Positions 58,817-64,000 of a stretch of DNA of 64,000 nt are shown here, piece by piece; the first letter of the stretch is position 1, and every line of letters begins with the position of its first letter. This DNA is from an uncultured Lachnospiraceae bacterium. GTDB taxonomy: Bacteria > Bacillota > Clostridia > Lachnospirales > Lachnospiraceae. The notes beneath the pieces were generated by a model, which worked only from the letters and a program-made list of their open reading frames with translations, was not told the DNA's origin and searched no databases. The DNA is taken from assembly GCA_910578555.1 (NCBI GenBank), contig CAJTPS010000010.1, forward strand, positions 78,302 through 142,301, read 5' to 3'. The position numbers were made by a program, and so were the translations under genes.

Positions 58817-61390
58817 ATGGATGATCAGATTTTTGATAAAATTGAGGATGTAGACCTTAAGAAAAAGATGGAAGATTCTTACATTGATTATGCCATGAGC
58901 GTTATCGCTGCCCGTGCGCTTCCTGATGTAAGAGATGGTTTAAAACCTGTACAGCGCAGAGTTCTGTATTCCATGATTGAGTTGAATAATGGTCCGGACA
59001 AACCGCATAGAAAAAGTGCGCGTATCGTCGGTGATACGATGGGTAAATACCATCCTCATGGAGATAGTTCTATATACGGTGCTCTTGTTAATATGGCGCA
59101 GGAATGGTCTACCCGTTATCCGCTTGTAGACGGTCATGGTAATTTTGGTTCTGTGGACGGTGACGGTGCCGCTGCCATGCGTTATACTGAGGCAAGACTG
59201 AGCAAGATTTCCATGGAACTTCTTGCAGATATCAATAAAGATACCGTAGATTTTGTACCGAATTTTGACGATACGGAGAAGGAACCTACCGTACTTCCAA
59301 GCCGGTATCCGAATCTGCTTGTCAATGGTACTTCCGGTATTGCGGTCGGAATGGCTACAAATATACCGCCTCATAATCTGCGTGAGGTGGTGAATGCCGT
59401 TGTCAAAATTATCGATAACAGAGTCAATGAAGACAGACAGACAGATATTGAAGAAATATTAAGTGTTGTGAAAGCCCCTGATTTTCCTACCGGTGGTATT
59501 ATTCTGGGAACAAGGGGAGCGGAAGAAGCTTATCGTACCGGGAGAGGTAAGGTAAGAGTGCGTGCCGTGACGGATATTGAGACAATGCCTAACGGTAAGA
59601 GCCGTATTATTGTAACAGAACTTCCCTATATGGTAAATAAGGCAAATCTGATTCTTAAGATTGCCGATCTGGTAAAATTAAAGAAAATAGACGGTATTAC
59701 AGATCTGCGGGATGAGACAAATCGTGAAGGTATGCGAATCGTCATAGAACTTCGCAAGGATGCCAATGCCAATGTGATTTTAAACCAATTATATAAGCAT
59801 ACACAGCTGCAGGATTCTTTCGGTGTGATTATGCTTGCTCTTGTCAATAATGAACCTAAAGTTATGAATCTTCTTGATATGCTGACTCACTATCTGAAGC
59901 ATCAGGAAGATGTGGTAACAAGAAGAACCAGATATGATCTGAATAAAGCGGAAGAGAGAGATCATATTTTACAGGGATTACTGATTGCATTAGATCATAT
60001 TGATGAAGTGATTCAGATCATCAGAAGCAGTCAGACAACACAGATTGCAAAGGAAAGATTGATTGAACGGTTTGAACTTTCTGATATACAGGCACAGGCG
60101 ATCGTAGACATGCGTCTGCGTGCTCTGACAGGATTGGAAAGAGAGAAACTGGAGAATGAACATAAGGAGTTACTGGCTAAAATTGCGGAATTAAAAGCAA
60201 TTCTTGCAGATGAAAAACTGCTTCTTGGCGTAATTAAAGAAGAAATGCTCATTACAGCCGAGAAATACGGTGATGATAGAAGGAGCCAGATTGGTTTTGA
60301 TGTCTATGATATCAACATGGAAGATCTGATTCCGAAAGAAAATACGGTAATTGCCATGACCAGTCTCGGTTATGTGAAACGTATGACGGTGGATAATTTC
60401 AAGGCACAGAACCGTGGCGGTAAAGGAATCAAGGGAATGCAGACGATTGAAGAAGATTATATTGAAGATCTTCTGATGACGACGACACATCATTATCTGA
60501 TGTTCTTTACGAATTTAGGTCGTGTATATCGTTTGAAGGCTTATGAGATTCCGGAATCCAGCCGTACTTCCAGAGGAATTGCGATTGTAAATATTTTGCA
60601 GCTTAATCCGGGTGAAAAAATATCTGCTATGATTCCGATCAAAGCATATGAAGAAAACAAGAATCTTTTTATGGTGACAAAACGCGGTATTGTAAAGAAA
60701 ACTTCCGTGATGGAATTCAGTAATGTCAGGAAAAACGGACTTGCAGCAATTAATCTGCGGGAAGATGATGAACTGATTGAAGTTAAAACAACTTCGAAAG
60801 AAACGGAGATTTTCCTGATTACAAAACTGGGTATGTGTATACGTTTCAAAGAGACAGACGTGCGTCATACCGGAAGATCATCTATGGGTGTAATCGGCAT
60901 GAATCTATCAGATGGAGATGAGATTGTTGGTATGCAGTTAGACCATCAGGGTGATTCTCTTCTGATTGTATCAGAAAACGGTATGGGTAAGCGCACCTAT
61001 CTGGAAGAGTTTACGGTACAGAAACGCGGCGGTAAAGGTGTAAAATGCTATAAGATCACTGAAAAAACAGGTGATGTTGTCGGTGTAAAAGCAGTAAATG
61101 ATGATCATGAGATCATGATGATCACAACCGAAGGTATTATCATACAGCTTCGTATGGATGATATTTCCACGCTTGGCAGGATCACTTCCGGCGTTAAGAT
61201 GATTAATCTGGACGATAACGTAAAAGTTGCCAGGATCGCTAAAGTACGGGAGAAATTGAGCGACGGTAATCAGGAATTTGAGAATATTGAGGATGCCATG
61301 GAAGAAATACCGGAAGAAGAGAAGTATAATATACCGGAGGATTCTGATGAGGAAGTGACTCTTCCGACAGAAGATACAGATTCTGAATAA
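58817..61390 (+). CDS. gyrA: DNA gyrase subunit A
   Basis: GyrA cuts and rejoins DNA for gyrase. The 857 residues begin MDDQIFDKIEDVDLKKKMEDSYIDYAMSVIAARALPDVRDG. The active tyrosine is in AAAMRYTEARL. The quinolone-determining region reads HPHGDSSIYGALVNMAQ, with Ser at the place of E. coli Ser83 and Gly at that of Asp87. Six C-terminal beta-pinwheel repeats (GxVKxxxxxEF-like) follow, including the GyrA-box-like QNRGGKGIKG. The frame extends 16 codons upstream; ATG 58817 matches the family start. An acidic tail ends the protein. Confidence 0.97.
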   Translation: MDDQIFDKIEDVDLKKKMEDSYIDYAMSVIAARALPDVRDGLKPVQRRVLYSMIELNNGPDKPHRKSARIVGDTMGKYHPHGDSSIYGALVNMAQEWSTRYPLVDGHGNFGSVDGDGAAAMRYTEARLSKISMELLADINKDTVDFVPNFDDTEKEPTVLPSRYPNLLVNGTSGIAVGMATNIPPHNLREVVNAVVKIIDNRVNEDRQTDIEEILSVVKAPDFPTGGIILGTRGAEEAYRTGRGKVRVRAVTDIETMPNGKSRIIVTELPYMVNKANLILKIADLVKLKKIDGITDLRDETNREGMRIVIELRKDANANVILNQLYKHTQLQDSFGVIMLALVNNEPKVMNLLDMLTHYLKHQEDVVTRRTRYDLNKAEERDHILQGLLIALDHIDEVIQIIRSSQTTQIAKERLIERFELSDIQAQAIVDMRLRALTGLEREKLENEHKELLAKIAELKAILADEKLLLGVIKEEMLITAEKYGDDRRSQIGFDVYDINMEDLIPKENTVIAMTSLGYVKRMTVDNFKAQNRGGKGIKGMQTIEEDYIEDLLMTTTHHYLMFFTNLGRVYRLKAYEIPESSRTSRGIAIVNILQLNPGEKISAMIPIKAYEENKNLFMVTKRGIVKKTSVMEFSNVRKNGLAAINLREDDELIEVKTTSKETEIFLITKLGMCIRFKETDVRHTGRSSMGVIGMNLSDGDEIVGMQLDHQGDSLLIVSENGMGKRTYLEEFTVQKRGGKGVKCYKITEKTGDVVGVKAVNDDHEIMMITTEGIIIQLRMDDISTLGRITSGVKMINLDDNVKVARIAKVREKLSDGNQEFENIEDAMEEIPEEEKYNIPEDSDEEVTLPTEDTDSE

Positions 61391-61435
61391 TTAATAAGTT
61401 ATAGTGAAAGGCTCCGGAAAGGCATGGTTATTAAT

Positions 61436-62293
61436 ATGTTAAAATTAGCTGTTATAGGAGATATTCACAGTAATCATATTGCATTGGAAACCTGCATTCG
61501 TCATGCGCTTGACAGAGATGTGGATGAATTTATATTTCTTGGTGACTATGTCAGTGACTGTCCTTATCCGCAGCGGACAATGAAAGTTATATATGAAATG
61601 AAAGAAAAATACCAATGTCATTTTATTAGAGGAAACAGGGAAGATTACATGTTAAATCACAGAGATCATCCGGAAGAAAGATGGACCTATTCCTCCGCAA
61701 GCGGTAATTTACTCTATACGTATGAAAATCTTACAGATAAAGATCTGTGTTTTTATGAAAGTATGGATATTCAGGGAATCTATAGAAAAAGCGGATATCC
61801 GTCTTTTCGTTATTGCCATGGTTCTCTGATATCTTCTAAAGAGTTGTTAACATCCGAAAATGAAAATTTGAATGAAATGATGTCAAATCTGGATGTGGAT
61901 TTATTGATCGCAGGACATACTCACACACAGGAAATCATACAGCTTGGCAACAAAAAGTTAATTCATCCGGGGTCAGTGGGAATACCCTGGTATCATGATG
62001 GCAGAACGCAATACATGATATTGCACGGATCTGATCAGGGATGGAAAGAAGAACTTTTTCAACTGGATTATAATGTGGAAACTGTGAAAGAAGAATTTGA
62101 AACTTCCGGTATTATGGAAAAAGCATTTTACTGGCCTAAATTAAATCTTCATGCGCTATCTACCGGGGATGATTACACATCTCCCTGTCTGCAGCTTGCC
62201 ATGAAATTATGCGAAGAAGCAGAAGGGAGTGTGACATGGCCTGATATTCCCGAAAAATATTGGGAAGCGGCGTATCGTCAATTTATAGATTAG
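61436..62293 (+). CDS. Calcineurin-like metallophosphoesterase
   Basis: The 285-residue protein has the metal-binding motifs of this superfamily: GDIHSN, FLGDYVSDCPYP, RGNRED and AGHTHTQ, followed by PGSVGIPW, as in YfcE/MJ0936-like phosphodiesterases. The substrate is unknown; a cyclic nucleotide or nucleotide-like compound is possible. An ATG four codons upstream lies too near the GGAAAGG site, so ATG 61436 is preferred. It is 45 bases after gyrA and may share its transcript. Its end overlaps the fragment gene on the other strand by 11 bases. Confidence 0.85.
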   Translation: MLKLAVIGDIHSNHIALETCIRHALDRDVDEFIFLGDYVSDCPYPQRTMKVIYEMKEKYQCHFIRGNREDYMLNHRDHPEERWTYSSASGNLLYTYENLTDKDLCFYESMDIQGIYRKSGYPSFRYCHGSLISSKELLTSENENLNEMMSNLDVDLLIAGHTHTQEIIQLGNKKLIHPGSVGIPWYHDGRTQYMILHGSDQGWKEELFQLDYNVETVKEEFETSGIMEKAFYWPKLNLHALSTGDDYTSPCLQLAMKLCEEAEGSVTWPDIPEKYWEAAYRQFID

Positions 62294-62492
62294 ACCTCTG
62301 TTTTTTCTGTTGTTTCAGGGTTTCAATTTCCGTAAACTTAAATTCATAATTTTGTAAATCCTGATAGTACTCCTTGCGGTCACGGCATCTTTTGCGAACC
62401 AGATCTTCTACGCTCATGCGGAAGATAGTTTCAGATGCTTCCTGTAAAGATTCATTTTCTGTTGCCAGATCTATATGGGATAAGTCTATCAC
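62283..62492 (-). pseudogene. Possible 3' remnant of an Rpn-family (PD-(D/E)XK) nuclease gene
   Basis: A 69-codon frame begins with GTG and has no ribosome-binding site. The peptide, with ETIFRMSVEDLVRKRCRDRK followed by a Glu/Lys/Gln-rich tail, resembles the C-terminal tail of Rpn recombination-promoting nucleases as I remember them. The N-terminal nuclease part is absent. It lies beside IS-related sequence, so decay of a mobile gene is likely, but a small real protein cannot be excluded. Confidence 0.35.
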
Positions 62493-62560
62493 ATTTAATG
62501 TAATGCTGTCACTATATTTTTGATGATTTTTAACGTTTATCAGTTTATGAGAAGCATAAA

Positions 62561-62614
62561 ATTCAGACTTTTCTGCAAATTTTTGTATTGTGCAATATTC
62601 CGGAAAGTCTGAAT
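62561..62614. repeat. Inverted repeat of unknown role
   Basis: ATTCAGACTTT (62561-62571) and AAAGTCTGAAT (62604-62614) are perfect inverted copies separated by 32 bases. It lies in a 239-base gap between the gene remnant and the XRE gene and could be a terminator stem or a trace of a mobile element. Confidence 0.4.
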
Positions 62615-62731
62615 ATGATAAGAAATGAAGTTATACTACAGCACCAGATTATAGCGCTAAGTATAACCTCATGTCTAAGTGGCAGATAGAGAGCGGTGAT
62701 TGTAAATAACACCTTTGATACAAGAACGGTA

Positions 62732-63673
62732 TTAAGAAATATTTTTAGAATTAATAATAATGGATGCAATTGCACAGAGTATGCCTCCTACCGCAAATAT
62801 AACAATATAAGGCATTCCCCACCCGTTTGCCAGAAATCCAAAAAGCAGGTAAATAATGGAACATATGAGCATGATACATCCGCAGGTACGACCTTTTTTT
62901 TCTGATTTCTTATATTCATCTGAATTTTTATCATGTGATTTATTGTATTCATCTATACTGTATTTTGATTTCTGTATACCTGCATAAACAAGAATTGTTA
63001 CGCCGATCATAACACAGAACATAAAGAAAGATGATTCTAAAGATTCTATATATTCATAATAATCTATCTGCGGATATGCAGCATCCAATCCCATGATAAT
63101 GATGATTCCGATTAAAATGAAAGATACGCCTGCAGCAATCAGGATCGAAAACTTTTTAGTAAATGTGTCGATTTCTTTCTGTGTATAGAAATTATCAAGA
63201 AAGGGATGCTTCTTTGCAAAGTCTGAATGCTGTATTCCCGCTACAATTAAAATTGCCACACTGATTGACAGAAAAATGAAGAATATTATAGAAGAAAACT
63301 CTTCCTTAATAACTTCTCCCTTTCCGATAAATTGATTGCATCCATAAATAAAAAACATGGAACATATACCCAGAAGGATTAATCCTACACTAAGAGATAC
63401 AAATTTACTGAACTGGTTCATATGTGTATCATACTCTTCTTTATCTTCTATATGGATATCTTTAATTGTTCCCTGTACGAGATCATCCATAGTGCAATGA
63501 AACAGCTGACAGAGCTGAATCAATTTCTCCATTTCAGGATAAGTGGCATCAGATTCCCATTTTGATACGGACTGTCGTGATACTTCAAGTTGTTCCGCAA
63601 GTTGTTCCTGTGTGATGTTGTCTTTTTTTCTTAAATAGTGTCTGCTGATTAAGCAAATATTTGCAACTTCCAA
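62732..63673 (-). CDS. XRE-family regulator with membrane segments, probably altered 5' end
   Basis: Residues about 15-68 are a helix-turn-helix (DNITQEQLAEQLEVSRQSVSKWESDATYPEMEKLIQL). About five membrane helices follow (near 93-113, 125-148, 173-197, 212-232, 265-310), a build common in Lachnospiraceae XRE membrane regulators. The odd part is the start: no ATG, only TTG at 63673, no ribosome-binding site, and the first dozen residues do not fit the family. The IS transposase frame ends in this same stretch (stop at 63649), so an insertion probably replaced the original 5' end. Expression is doubtful. Confidence 0.7.
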   Translation of the reverse strand: MEVANICLISRHYLRKKDNITQEQLAEQLEVSRQSVSKWESDATYPEMEKLIQLCQLFHCTMDDLVQGTIKDIHIEDKEEYDTHMNQFSKFVSLSVGLILLGICSMFFIYGCNQFIGKGEVIKEEFSSIIFFIFLSISVAILIVAGIQHSDFAKKHPFLDNFYTQKEIDTFTKKFSILIAAGVSFILIGIIIIMGLDAAYPQIDYYEYIESLESSFFMFCVMIGVTILVYAGIQKSKYSIDEYNKSHDKNSDEYKKSEKKGRTCGCIMLICSIIYLLFGFLANGWGMPYIVIFAVGGILCAIASIIINSKNIS

Positions 63674-64000
63674 CTCTTACATCTGCTCCAGTTACACCAA
63701 AATCGGATCAGATACAAAAGAGCATAAAGTATTCGCCTCTGAATCTTGAATAGATTCATCACAAATACAGATAATGCGACAGAAGTTAACTGCGTTTCCT
63801 CCAGCTTGGTGGTAATACAGTCCATGCCATAGCAGCGTTTGCTTAAGCTAAAAGTACGTTCCACTTCGATTCTGTCAGTATTATCCTGATACTCTTGTTT
63901 TTTATCAACTTTTACTGCAGCACTTGGTCTGCCCAGTTTTGGTCCTGACAGACGGATCCCATGCTCTTTGCAATAACTCCTGTTTTCTCTGGTCCGGTAT
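63649..64000 (-). mobile_element. IS1182-like transposase gene, C-terminal part (5' end outside window)
   Basis: The minus strand is open from the window edge to TAA at 63649. It encodes YCKEHGIRLSGPKLGRPS, then DRIEVERTFSLSKRCYG and TTKLEETQLTSVALSVFVMNLFKIQ, the end of a DDE transposase of the IS1182 type, with the catalytic Glu in the RIEVER segment. The N-terminal part lies beyond the window. The stop codon falls within the 5' part of the XRE frame, so the IS end is at or near 63650. I could not identify a terminal inverted repeat with confidence. Confidence 0.8.

Noticed and set aside
1..64000. CRISPR array, prophage, restriction-modification or toxin-antitoxin island
   Set aside because: No regularly spaced repeats, phage structural genes, methylase motifs or typical toxin pairs were seen; apart from the IS end the window is chromosomal core and metabolic genes.

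Overview
The window looks like chromosomal DNA from a spore-forming, carbohydrate-degrading Firmicute, most likely a Lachnospiraceae (Clostridium cluster XIVa) member. Reasons: the Bacillus/Clostridium order rpmH-oriC-dnaA-dnaN-rlbA-recF-gyrB-gyrA; the order mazG-HU-rqcP-yabP-yabQ-divIC-spoIIE-tilS-hpt-ftsH; a CotS-type spore coat kinase; several small families (DUF3881, DUF4446) that I associate with this group; and a giant multimodular GH26 mannanase of the kind known in gut Roseburia relatives. No 16S gene is present, so genus is not resolved.

Layout. 1-3.3 kb: a lipoprotein gene cut by the window edge, then a divergent TetR-ABC transporter operon. 3.4-12.9 kb: a 2273-residue secreted GH26 protein and a cytoplasmic GH13 amylase, each with its own control region. 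13.1-21.4 kb: the cell-division, sporulation and housekeeping cluster on the minus strand. 21.4-28.3 kb: a PEGA-domain lipoprotein, a CotS-like protein, CCA-adding enzyme and a GH3 glucosidase. 28.4-34.8 kb: two tRNA genes, an antiporter, thioredoxin, TrmB, a D-Ala-D-Ala carboxypeptidase and an exonuclease. 34.8-52 kb: serS, an HD-GYP protein, parAB with two perfect parS sites, a DegS/DegU-like two-component pair, a B12/radical SAM protein, and the rsmG-mnmG-mnmE-khpB-yidC-yidD-rnpA-rpmH block. 52.05-54.2 kb: a bipartite oriC around dnaA. 54.2-62.3 kb: dnaN to gyrA on the plus strand, then a phosphoesterase. 62.3-64 kb: gene remnants, a membrane XRE regulator and the end of an IS1182-like transposase.

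Most genes point away from oriC, as expected for leading-strand genes, and the sequence becomes visibly more AT-rich toward the origin.

The most unusual content is intergenic. (i) A four-hairpin repeat about 125 bp long sits in the ribosome-binding region of two minus-strand genes (40.5 and 47.5 kb). It is flanked by direct repeats that duplicate the Shine-Dalgarno sequence, and its stems differ by compensatory changes while loops and a bulge are kept; a reduced copy lies at 51.5 kb. (ii) A smaller hairpin of 34-40 bp flanked by 8-10 bp direct repeats occurs at 31.2 and 45.5 kb. (iii) A free-standing promoter-terminator pair at 13.0 kb may encode a small RNA of about 94 nt. I did not recognise the two repeat families as named elements.
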